From: Siphonodentalium dalli
Lineage: Eukaryota > Mollusca > Scaphopoda > Gadilida > Siphonodentaliidae
Direction: 5' to 3'
DNA: 64,000 bases
NCBI GenBank assembly: GCA_032622095.1
Contig: CP136064.1
Location: 182,326,209 to 182,390,208 of the forward strand
The position numbers and the translations under genes are program-made. This document shows positions 1-11,865 of the stretch, in pieces (the stretch's first letter is position 1; every line of letters starts with the position of its first letter). The notes under the pieces were generated by a model that worked only from the letters and a program-made list of their open reading frames with translations, was not told the DNA's origin and ran no database searches.

Positions 1-2615
1 ATAATATTGCCAAAAATAGAATTATGGGATCATAATTATCTTCCTGACAAGCTACAGTGGCTATAGCCTGGGATGCTCAAATATGGCCAAATTGAAAAAG
101 TCAATCAGGGATCCCATTACTGATATTATCCGAAAGATATCAAGATGGTTTACACTGAGGGACAAACACCAGCCTTCTTTAGTCCCCAATTGTTTTATTC
201 ATTACAATGAAGAGACACCTCAGAAAGACTAATCAGTTTATCATTATATTCACTGTAAAGCTTTCATCATTGGATTCCCGCCATCAGATAAATCAGAATT
301 GGTCGAGCCACTGGTATGACTCAGTATGATGTGTTCATTGTTTCACAAATATATTTATTACACACTAAGCCGTGATTTATAAGGATTTCTCGGTGAATTA
401 CAACTGATAATATCACACCTGTGAATTACGTCCCTGGTGAGCGCACGCCATCAGCTGATCGGGGACTATTTTGTCACATATTATCTTTTGAATTAGTGTT
501 TTTTTGTGGTGGAAAGTGTGTAATAAACACAATAATCAATTGGTTTCGATGATGAACTGACACTTATTCCATTCATTGAACCCATTCTATAATAATGATA
601 TACAATTGTTATTGTATAACCAGTTACATGTATAACAGGAAATAGTGCACGTGTTCACAAATGTATTATTGTTGTGCAAACATGACCTTTGACTCCCAGC
701 TTGTCGTCTGTTTACATTCCATACACTCATTCAATGTTTGTGACAATTGTTGATTTAGTTTCATTAAATTTATGTCATTAAATATGTCAGTCTTATTTAT
801 CTGACTATTTTTTTATGCAGGCAAATAATGCATAGTTACATGAAACATCATCGCATGCCTTAAAGCCGCTGTTAGTTTCTTCATTATACCCCAGTCGCTG
901 TAGCTTATAAGACATGCATAGTAGGAGTTTAGAAAAGCCACAGCAGCTATAGCCTGGAATGCTCAAAGACGGGCAAATTGGGAAAGCCAATCATGGATCG
1001 ACATGGCCCAGGCAAATAAGGCATAGTTACTTCACACATCATCACAGGCCTTATAGAAGCTGCTGTTAGTCTCTTCATTATCCCAAAGTCACTGTAGCTT
1101 ATAAGACATACGCAGTAGGAGTTTAGAAAAGCTACACCGGATATAGCCTGGGACGCTCTTAATACTGCCAAATTGGAAAAGCCCATCATGGATCCCCTTC
1201 TAACAATATCCGAAAGATATCAAGCTGGTTTACACTGAGGGACAAACGCCAGCCTTCTTTAGTCCCCAATTGTTTTATTCATTACAATGAAGAGACACCT
1301 CAGAAAGACTAATCAGTTTATCATTATTATTCACTGTAAAGCTTTCATCATTGGATTCCCGCCATCAGATAAATCAGAATTGGTCGAGCCACTGGTATGG
1401 CTCAGTATGATGTGTTCATTGTTTCACAAATATATTTATTACACACTCATCTGTGATTTATAAGGATTTCTCGGTGAATTACAACTGATAATATCACACA
1501 TGTTAATTACGTCCGGGTGAGTGAACGCGATCAGCTGATCGGGGACTATTTTGTCACCTAGTATCTTTAGAATTAGTGTTTTTTTGTGGTGGAAAGTGTG
1601 TAATAAACACAATAATCAATTGGTTTCGATGATGATCTGACACTTATTCCATTCATTGAACCCATTCTATAATAATGATATATAACTGTTATTGTATACC
1701 AGGAAATAGTACCAGGTATACCCATATATATTATTGTTGTGCAAACTCCCGGCTTGTCGTCTGTTTAAATTCTGTATGCTAAATCAATGTTAGTGACAAT
1801 TGTTGATTTAGTTTCATTAAATTTATATCATTAAGTCAGAGTCTTATTTATCTGTGACTGTTTCTTTATGCAGGCAAATAACGCAGTTACTTGATACACC
1901 ATTGCAGGCCTTATAGAAGCCACTGTTGGTTTCTTCATTATCTCCGGTCACTGTAGCTTATAAGACATGCACAGTAGAAGTTTAGAAAGGCTACAGCGGC
2001 TTTTGCCTGGGATGCTCAAATATGGCCAAATTGAAAAAGTCAATCATGGATGACATACTGACATTATCCGAAAGATATCAAGATGGTTTACACTGAGGGA
2101 CAAACACCAGCCTTCAATTGTTTTATTCATTACAATGAAGAGACACCTCAGAAAGACTAATCAGTTTATCATTATTATTCACTGTAAAGCTTTCATCATT
2201 GGATTCCCGCCATCAGATAAATCAGAATTGGTCGAGCCACTGGTATGGCTCAGTATGATGTGTTCATTGTTTCACAAATATATTTATTACACACTCATCT
2301 GTCATTTATAAGGATTTCTCGGTGAATTAAAAGTGATAATATCATACATGTGAATTACGTCCCGGGTGTGTGCACGCGATCAGCTGATCGGGACTATTAT
2401 GTCACATAGTATCTTTAGAATTAGTGCTTTTTTGTGGTGGAAAGTGTGTAATAAACACAATAATCAATTGGAAATGTCGATTTTCGACAGATTTCCTTTC
2501 TCATCGGTTTTCGTTGCCCGACTTTTCGCCTTGGAGGCCAACATTACCAATTTTCGACGTGTCGATGACGATCTGACACTTATTCCATTCATTGATCCCA
2601 TTCTATAATCTATTA

Positions 2616-5600
2616 TATATTTTGGAAGATCTGTGTGTCTGTCTGTGTGTCTGTGTGTTCGCGATGAACTCGACAACGGCCCACCCGATTTCGATGAAAC
2701 TTGGTATATGGGGGTATTTTCGGCCGGGGACGAACATAGGCATATTAATTTGTCCGTGCGACGTGACATTGACCTTGAAATCGGGTCATTTCAAGGTCAA
2801 ACTCCCGAATATCACGGGATTTCGATGAAACTTGGTATGTGGGAGTACTTTCTTATGGCGAGTCTCATAAGCATATTCATTTGCCCGTGCGACTTGACCT
2901 TGAAATCGGGTAACTTCAAGGTCAAATCGCCAATTTTGATGGCATTTCGACGAAATTTGATACGTGGGGTTACTTTTGTCCACTGATTGTTTTGGACGGG
3001 TCCAGTCGTGACCCCGACCAGACCTTGACCTTCAAAATGATCAATTCAAGGTCAAATCGGGTAAAACCGGATGGATTTCGACGGGCACGTTTGTCGGGTA
3101 CTTTTGTCCGGGCAGTGTTTTTGGACTGATCAAATCGTGACCCCACTTGACCTTGACCTTCAAAATGGACAATTCAAGGTCAAAGCCCGGACGAAGTCGG
3201 GTCACCTTCTAGTAATGATATATTTTGGAAGATCTGTCTGTGTGTGTGTGGTGTGTGTGTTCGCGATGAACTCGAAAACGGCCCAGCCGATTTCATGGAA
3301 ACTTGGTATGTGGGGGTATTTTCGGCCGGGAACGGGCATAGGCCTATTAATTTTCAGATCCGAGGTCAACTTTTCACGCGCCGAGGTCAAATCTGTTTTT
3401 ACGCTGTGTTACGGGACTTTCATTTGAGTTCGGTGCTTACAAATCGATTCGAAACAGCGCGAATAATAAAATGCCAGTCATAATGAAAGTGTCAATGACA
3501 CTGTAGCTCAACTTAGGTAGGGGAATAATTTAATGGTTTACAGTAAATGGAGAAATAGGAAAGATGCTGATTGAAATGTCTTACCTGTGCCAAAGGATTT
3601 AGTCATGCAAATAGTAAAATCCAAGATGGCTGCTGGTGGCCATGTTTTTAGGCCGAATAACCCCAAAACAACTCGTTCCCATCTACATGTCAATATTAAC
3701 ATCCATGACAAATTTCATGATTATCAGACGAATAGTATGACATGTAGCCCGCCCGCGCCAATGGATTTAATTTTGAAATCCAAGATGGGCCACCAGTGGC
3801 CATGTTTTTTGGTCGAATGACCCAATGAAAGTGTCAATGACACTGTAGCTCAACTTAGGAAGGGGAATAATTTTATGGTTGACAGTATAAAGGAAAGGAA
3901 AGGTGCTAAATTGCAATGTCTGACCTGTGCCAAAAGATTTAGTCATGTAAAGAGTAAAATCCAAGATGGCTGCTAGCGGCCATGTTTTTTGGCCAATTGA
4001 CCCCAAAGGACTCTTTCCCATCTACATGTCATTGTTAACATCCATGACAAATTTCATGAAGATCTGACCAAAGCTACGACCTGTAGCCCGCGCCAAAGGA
4101 TTTAGTCACGCAAAGAGTAAATTCCAAGATGGCTGCCAGCGGCCATGTTTTTTGGCCGTATGACCCCAAAATGACTCGTTCCCATATACATGTCAATATC
4201 AATATTCATGACAAATTTCATAAAGGTCAGACCAAAGGTACGACCTGTAACCCGCGCCAAAGGATTTAGTCATGCAAAGAGTAAAATCCAAGATGGCTGC
4301 TGGCGGCCATGTTTTTTGGCTGAACGACACCAAAATCACTCGTTCCCATCTACATGTCAATATTAACATCCATGACAAAATTCATAAAGATCAGACGAAC
4401 AGCACGACCTGTAGTCCGCGCCAATGGATTGAATTTTGAAATCCAAAATGGCCACCAGCGGCCATGTTTTTTGGCCGAATGACCCCAAAATGACTCGTTC
4501 CCATCTACATGTCAATGTCAACATTCATGACAAAATTCATAAAGATCAGACCATAGGTACGACCTGTAGCCCACGCCAAAGGATTTAGTCATGCAAAGAG
4601 TAAAATCCATGATGGCTGCTGGCGGCCATGTTTTTTGGCCGATCAACCCCAAAATCACTCGTTTCCCATCTACATGTCATTGTTAACATCCATGACAAAT
4701 TTCATGAAGTTCTGATCAAAACTACGACCTGTAGCCTGCGCCCAAGGATTTAGTCATGCAAAGAGTAAAATCCAAGATGGCTGCCAGCGGCCATGTTTTT
4801 TGGCCGAACGACCCCAAAATGACTCGTTCCCATCTACATGTCAATATTAACATCCATGACAAATTTCATAATGATCAGACGAACAGTACGACCTGTAGCC
4901 CGCGCCAATGGATTGAATTTTGAAATCCAAAATGGCCACCAGCGGCCATGTTTTTTGGCCGAATGACCCCAAAATGACTCGTTCCCATCTACATGTCAAT
5001 GTCAACATTCATGACAAATTTCATAAAGATCAGACCAAAGGTATGACCTGTAGCCCGCGCCAAAGGATTTATTCATGCAAAGAGTAAAATCCAAGATGGC
5101 TGCTGGCGGCCATGTTTTTTGGGCGAACAATCCCAAAATCACTCGTTCCCATCTACATGTCATTGTTAACATCCATGACAAATTTCATGAAGTTCCGATC
5201 AAAACTACGACCTGTAGCCTGCGCCAAATGATTTAGTCATGCAAAAAGTAAAATCCAAGATGGCTGCTGACGGCCATGTTTTTTGGCCGAACGACCCCAA
5301 AATGACTCGTTCCCATCTACATGTCAATGTCAACATTCATGCAAAATTTCAAAAAGATCAGACCAAAGGTACGACCTGTAGCCCGCGCCAAAGGAAATTG
5401 TTGACGGACACACGCACACACGGACGACGGATGCCAAGCCATGGCAATAGCTCAAACTTACAAAAGTAAGTTGAGCTAATAATGACACTGTGAGAATCTT
5501 TCGTGTTTCCTCTTTCCAACGATATATAATGCGTATGTATCCGTTTTAGTTATCTAACTCAATTATCAAGAAGAAGTGGTACTATCTTCCATCAGGATAA

Positions 5601-5995
5601 AAACAATGCGTAACTTCTATGACGTCGTTAGAGGTCATAACGTTAGATCACGTTAACGCTTAACCGGCCGATGCATTTGACTGTTTCAGACGTCTTGGGA
5701 TATCTCGGGCACCGATGGTAATTTATCTTTACGTTGAAACTTGATAATTAATGAGCGTGTGTATATGAGGCGCGTTTATATACTTGAGTGGAAATCAAAT
5801 CGGGTTAAACTGGCGGATTTTTACGGACGAAATTTGATGCATAGGGTATCTCGGAATCCGCTGGGCCGATTTCCCGGTATCCGCTGGGCCGATTTCCACC
5901 ATTTTTGGGGTGTTGGTGTTTGACCCCCACCTGACCTTGACCTTCAAAATGGTCAATTCAAGGTCAAAGCCCGGACGAAGTCGGGTCACCTTCTA
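2616..5995 (+). repeat. Insertion of two GTCACCTTCTAGTAATGATATA-ended repeats
   Basis: Interrupts the satellite array. A first copy (about 2616-3211) starts near TTTTGGAAGATCTGTGTGTC, contains ~125-bp sub-repeats with 'GAAACTTGGTATATGGGGGT' and 'TGACCTTGA' motifs, and ends GGGTCACCTTCTAGTAATGA. A second copy starts at once (3212), shares that junction, and ends at 5995 with the same 3' sequence. The second copy is itself split by a pearl-like element. The open frames here are out-of-phase reads of the sub-repeats. Confidence 0.75.
3487..5478 (+). mobile_element. Pearl-like element with ~165-bp tandem core
   Basis: Starts AAGTGTCAATGACACTGTAG and ends AAGTTGAGCTA; possible 7-bp flanking duplication ATAATGA (3480-3486 and 5479-5485). 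The core is about eleven ~165-bp monomers each with 'CCAAGATGGC' then 'GGCCATGTTTTTTGGC' and 'CTCGTTCCCATCTACATGTC'. A second left end at 3824 shows an internal duplication. The 3' part has 'TTGTTGACGGACACACGCAC'. The plan (short unique ends round a tandem core of ~160 bp) is that of the bivalve pearl/CvA-type elements; homology to them is inferred, not tested. Confidence 0.75.
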
Positions 5996-6896
5996 GTAAT
6001 GATATATAATTGTTATTGTATACCAAGAAATAGTACCAGGTATACCCATATATATTATGGTTGTGCAAACTCCCGGCTTGTCGTCTGTTTAAATTCCGTA
6101 TGCTAAATCAATGTTAGTGACAATTGTTGATTTAGTTTCATTAAATTGATATCATTAAGTAAGTCAAAGAGTCTGATTTATCTGTGACTATTTCTTTATG
6201 CAGGCAAATAACTCAGTTACTTCATACGTAATCACAGGCCTTATAGAAGCCACTGTTAGTCACTTCATTATCCCCTAGTCGCTGTAGCTTATAAGACATG
6301 TGCAGTAGGAGTTTAGAAAAGCTACAGCGGCTATAGCCTGGGATGCTCATATGTACGGCCAAATTGGAAAAAGCCAATCACGGATCCCATACTGATATTA
6401 TCCGAAAGATATCAAGATGGTATACACTGAGGGACAAAGACCAGCCTTCAATTGTTTTATTCATTACAATGAAGAGACACCTCAGAAAGACTAATCAGTT
6501 TATCATTATTATTCACTGTAAAGCTTTCATCATTGGATTCCCGCCATCAGATAAATCAGAATTGGTCGAGCCACTGGTATGGCTCAGCCACTGGTATGGC
6601 TCAGTATGATGTGTTCATTGTTTCACAAATATATTTATTACACACTAAGCCATGATTTATAAGGATTTCTCGGTGAATTACAACTGATAATATCACACCT
6701 GTGAATTACGTCCCTGGTGAGCGCACGCCATCAGCTGATCGGGGACTATTTTGTCACATATTATCTTTTGAATTAGTGTTTTTTTGTGGTGGAAAGTGTG
6801 TAATAAACACAATAATCAATTGGTTTCGATGATGAACTGACACTTATTCCATTCATTGAACCCATTCTATAATAATGATATACAATTGTTATTGTA

Positions 6897-7500
6897 ATTC
6901 AATTGAGTATTTGTCACTAAAATCAAGCATTCTGATTGGCCGAGAGCGGCTAACTTTCATTTTCGATTCACCGACATCGGCCGCTTCAGCGTGCATCAAA
7001 TCTGAATGTAGCACGGTCAAATGTAATCGGCGCAGAACGAGTAGCGAAACGAGCACACCCGCGCGTTGTTGTCTATAGATACCGTTCATCGGCCGCTTCA
7101 GCGTGCATCAAATCTGAATGTGGTACGGTACAATTTGATCGGCGCAGAACGGAGTAGCGAAACGAGCCAACCCGCCCCACAGGAAATGGTTACGGAGCAG
7201 TGTTCCGAGTAACGCAATGGACACACCCAATGATTTGTGCACGGTGACAACAGCGAAATGAAAGTCTCGATTCGTGTCATGAAAATGACTAAATGATACT
7301 TTTTATACATTTTTTTTGCAAATTCCTTGCTAGATTGAATTACAATGGAGATAAACGTACCCTGTTTCGTTGTACATTCTGGGATTCGAGCATGAAAACA
7401 GTTTGTGAACTCGCCGGCAAGCCGGCTCGTTCACAAACTGTTTTCATGCTCGAATCCCAGAATGTACAACTCAACAGGGTATGTTTATCTCCTAATTGTA
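6897..7500. mobile_element. 604-bp hairpin-ended insertion, copy 1
   Basis: Absent from the unit at ~600-640, which reads straight through 'TTGTTATTGTATAACCAG'. Here the same target is split, with ATTGTA duplicated (6891-6896 and 7495-7500). The left half has a ~112-bp direct repeat (CATCGGCCGCTTCAGCGTGC at 6975 and 7087). The right end, 7341-7500, is one long hairpin with arms of ~75 bp round a CCGGCAAGCCGG loop. No coding sequence or known family recognised. Confidence 0.85.
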
Positions 7501-8575
7501 TAACCAGTTATAACAGGAAATAGTGCACGTGTTCACAAATGTATTATTGTTGTGCAAACATGACCTTTGACTCCCAGCTTGTCGTCTGTTTACATTCCAT
7601 ACACTCATTCAATGTTTGTGACAATTGTTGATTTAGTTTCATTAAATTTATGTCATTAAATATGTCAGTCTTATTTATCTGTGACTATTTTTTTATGCAG
7701 GCAAATAATGCATAGTTACATGAAACATCATCGCATGCCTTAAAGCCGCTGTTAGTTTCTTCATTATACCCCAGTCGCTGTAGCTTATAAGACATGCATA
7801 GTAGGAGTTTAGAAAAGCCACAGCAGCTATAGCCTGGAATGCTCAAATACGGGCAAATTGGAAAAGCCAATCATGGATCGTCATGGCCCAGGCAAATAAG
7901 GCATAGTTACTTCACACATCATCACAGGCCTTATAGAAGCTGCTGTTAGTCTCTTCATTATCCCCAAGTCACTGTAGCTTATAAGACATACGCAGTAGGA
8001 GTTTAGAAAAGCTACACCGGATATAGCCTGGGACGCTCTAATACTGCCAAATTGGAAAAGCCCATCATGGATCCCCTTCTAACAATATCCGAAAGATATC
8101 AAGCTGGTTTACACTGAGGGACAAACACCAGCCTTCTTTAGTCCCCAATTGTTTTATTCATTACAATGAAGAGACACCTCAGAAAGACTAATCAGTTTAT
8201 CATTATATTCACTGTAAAGCTTTCATCATTGGATTCCCGCCATCAGATAAATCAGAATTGGTCGAGCCACTGGTATGGCTCAGTATGATGTGTTCATTGT
8301 TTCACAAATATATTTATTACACACTAAGCCATGATTTATAAGGATTTCTCGGTGAATTACAACTGATAATATCACACCTGTGAATTACGTCCCTGGTGAG
8401 CGCACGCCATCAGCTGATCGGGGACTATTTTGTCACATATTATCTTTTGAATTAGTGTTTTTTTGTGGTGGAAAGTGTGTAATAAACACAATAATCAATT
8501 GGTTTCGATGATGAACTGACACTTATTCCATTCATTGAACCCATTCTATAATAATGATATACAATTGTTATTGTA

Positions 8576-9179
8576 ATTCAATTGAGTATTTGTCACTAAA
8601 ATCAAGCATTCTGATTGGCCGAGAGCGGCTAACTTTCATTTTCGATTCACCGACATCGGCCGCTTCAGCGTGCATCAAATCTGAATGTAGCACGGTCAAA
8701 TGTAATCGGCGCAGAACGAGTAGCGAAACGAGCACACCCGCGCGTTGTTGTCTATAGATACCGTTCATCGGCCGCTTCAGCGTGCATCAAATCTGAATGT
8801 GGTACGGTACAATTTGATCGGCGCAGAACGGAGTAGCGAAACGAGCCAACCCGCCCCACAGGAAATGGTTACGGAGCAGTGTTCCGAGTAACGCAATGGA
8901 CACACCCAATGATTTGTGCACGGTGACAACAGCGAAATGAAAGTCTCGATTCGTGTCATGAAAATGACTAAATGATACTTTTTATACATTTTTTTTGCAA
9001 ATTCCTTGCTAGATTGAATTACAATGGAGATAAACGTACCCTGTTTCGTTGTACATTCTGGGATTCGAGCATGAAAACAGTTTGTGAACTCGCCGGCAAG
9101 CCGGCTCGTTCACAAACTGTTTTCATGCTCGAATCCCAGAATGTACAACTCAACAGGGTATGTTTATCTCCTAATTGTA
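8576..9179. mobile_element. 604-bp hairpin-ended insertion, copy 2
   Basis: Copy in the second 1679-bp unit, apparently identical to the first and in the same position. It was therefore amplified with the satellite and is not an independent insertion. Confidence 0.85.
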
Positions 9180-10254
9180 TAACCAGTTATAACAGGAAAT
9201 AGTGCACGTGTTCACAAATGTATTATTGTTGTGCAAACATGACCTTTGACTCCCAGCTTGTCGTCTGTTTACATTCCATACACTCATTCAATGTTTGTGA
9301 CAATTGTTGATTTAGTTTCATTAAATTTATGTCATTAAATATGTCAGTCTTATTTATCTGTGACTATTTTTTTATGCAGGCAAATAATGCATAGTTACAT
9401 GAAACATCATCGCATGCCTTAAAGCCGCTGTTAGTTTCTTCATTATACCCCAGTCGCTGTAGCTTATAAGACATGCATAGTAGGAGTTTAGAAAAGCCAC
9501 AGCAGCTATAGCCTGGAATGCTCAAATACGGGCAAATTGGAAAAGCCAATCATGGATCGTCATGGCCCAGGCAAATAAGGCATAGTTACTTCACACATCA
9601 TCACAGGCCTTATAGAAGCTGCTGTTAGTCTCTTCATTATCCCCAAGTCACTGTAGCTTATAAGACATACGCAGTAGGAGTTTAGAAAAGCTACACCGGA
9701 TATAGCCTGGGACGCTCTAATACTGCCAAATTGGAAAAGCCCATCATGGATCCCCTTCTAACAATATCCGAAAGATATCAAGCTGGTTTACACTGAGGGA
9801 CAAACACCAGCCTTCTTTAGTCCCCAATTGTTTTATTCATTACAATGAAGAGACACCTCAGAAAGACTAATCAGTTTATCATTATATTCACTGTAAAGCT
9901 TTCATCATTGGATTCCCGCCATCAGATAAATCAGAATTGGTCGAGCCACTGGTATGGCTCAGTATGATGTGTTCATTGTTTCACAAATATATTTATTACA
10001 CACTAAGCCATGATTTATAAGGATTTCTCGGTGAATTACAACTGATAATATCACACCTGTGAATTACGTCCCTGGTGAGCGCACGCCATCAGCTGATCGG
10101 GGACTATTTTGTCACATATTATCTTTTGAATTAGTGTTTTTTTGTGGTGGAAAGTGTGTAATAAACACAATAATCAATTGGTTTCGATGATGAACTGACA
10201 CTTATTCCATTCATTGAACCCATTCTATAATAATGATATACAATTGTTATTGTA

Positions 10255-10858
10255 ATTCAATTGAGTATTTGTCACTAAAATCAAGCATTCTGATTGGCCG
10301 AGAGCGGCTAACTTTCGTTTTCGATTCACCGACATCGGCCGCTTCAGCGTGCATCAAATCTGAATGTAGCACGGTCAAATGTAATCGGCGCAGAACGAGT
10401 AGCGAAACGAGCACACCCGCGCGTTGTTGTCTATAGATACCGTTCATCGGCCGCTTCAGCGTGCATCAAATCTGAATGTGGTACGGTACAATTTGATCGG
10501 CGCAGAACGGAGTAGCGAAACGAGCCAACCCGCCCCACAGGAAATGGTTACGGAGCAGTGTTCCGAGTAACGCAATGGACACACCCAATGATTTGTGCAC
10601 GGTGACAACAGCGAAATGAAAGTCTCGATTCGTGTCATGAAAATGACTAAATGATACTTTTTATACAGTTTTTTTGCAAATTCCTTGCTAGATTGAATTA
10701 CAATGGAGATAAACGTACCCTGTTTCGTTGTACATTCTGGGATTCGAGCATGAAAACAGTTTGTGAACTCGCCGGCAAGCCGGCTCGTTCACAAACTGTT
10801 TTCATGCTCGAATCCCAGAATGTACAACTCAACAGGGTATGTTTATCTCCTAATTGTA
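10255..10858. mobile_element. 604-bp hairpin-ended insertion, copy 3
   Basis: Copy in the third 1679-bp unit. It differs from the others at isolated bases (for example G in place of A near 10317, and CAGTTTTTTT near 10667), so the three copies are separate loci and not a simple assembly echo. Confidence 0.85.
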
Positions 10859-11269
10859 TAACCAGTTATAACATGAAATAGTGCACGTGTTCACAAATGT
10901 ATTATTGTTGTGCAAACATGACCTTTGACTCCCAGCTTGTCGTCTGTTTACATTCCATACACTCATTCAATGTTTGTGACAATTGTTGATTTAGTTTCAT
11001 TAAATTTATGTCATTAAATATGTCAGTCTTATTTATCTGTGACTATTTTTTTATGCAGGCATGAAACATGAAAACATGAAACATCATCGCATGCCTTAAA
11101 GCCGCTGTTAGTTTCTTCATTATACCCCAGTCGCTGTAGCTTATAAGACATGCATAGTAGGAGTTTAGAAAAGCCACAGCAGCTATAGCCTGGAATGCTC
11201 AAATACGGGCAAATTGGAAAAGCCAATCATGGATCGTCATGGCCCAGGCAAATAAGGCATAGTTACTTC

Positions 11270-11865
11270 CAGGCCTGGCCTTTTAAGGCGGGCGATCGCC
11301 CTCGCCCGCCTCCGCCCGCCTGAAATTAAAATAAGGAGGGCGCCTATCGCCCTCCTCGCGTAAGTATAATAAAAAAAAAAAAAAAAAAAATTTTTTTTTT
11401 TTTTTTTTTCAGTGTTGCTATCTTTTAATAAGTATATAAATATTATGGTTTACATATGCATATACATATATGCCTATACAGCAGAGTGCTCTACCTATCA
11501 TTAGCTTATGTCAGCTTCCGGTGGGTAAGACATGGTACCTCTAATTGTGGACTCTTCTGCTATAGGGCATCCCCCCTTTACTCACATAATGTGGGTCACA
11601 CAAAACTACATTTTTTCCCTCAAGAAACACTGAACAAAATCCACAAATATATGCCAGAATCGCTCTCAGGGACACTACATATTAAAAATTTCCCGGGGGA
11701 CGACCTAATCATGAGAGGGGGACACCCCCTCTCAAACTCACCCCCGCTCGCCTATGCGAGACTCGGATGATGCTTCGCATCATATGGTCAGATAAAATAG
11801 CCCTCCTGGGATAAATTAAGGAGGGCGATCATTGCCCTCCTTCCAATTTCAAAGGGCCAGGCCTG
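11270..11865. mobile_element. 596-bp CAGGCCTGGCC-ended transposon
   Basis: Inverted ends CAGGCCTGGCC and GGCCAGGCCTG, flanked by TTACTTC duplicated (11263-11269 and 11866-11872); the empty site is seen in sibling units ('CATAGTTACTTCACAC'). Subterminal inverted GC blocks (GGCGGGCGATCGCCC and GGAGGGCGATCATTGCCCTC) lie near each end. The centre has A20 followed directly by T19 (11371-11409). The open frame at 11456-11770 matches nothing I recognise. hAT-like by its ends, though the duplication looks like 7 bp and not 8. Confidence 0.8.

Noticed and set aside
2366-3483. Overlapping frames of 60-118 codons
   Set aside because: Derived from ~125-bp sub-repeats and a GT-rich microsatellite; no start context or family support.
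3612-5300. Regularly spaced repeats that might suggest a CRISPR array
   Set aside because: Monomers are ~165 bp, head-to-tail without unique spacers, in an animal intron; this is a tandem-core mobile repeat.
6875-10881. Sets of 60-76-codon frames repeated every 1679 bp
   Set aside because: They recur with the satellite unit, overlap on both strands, and include translations of a hairpin; not genes.
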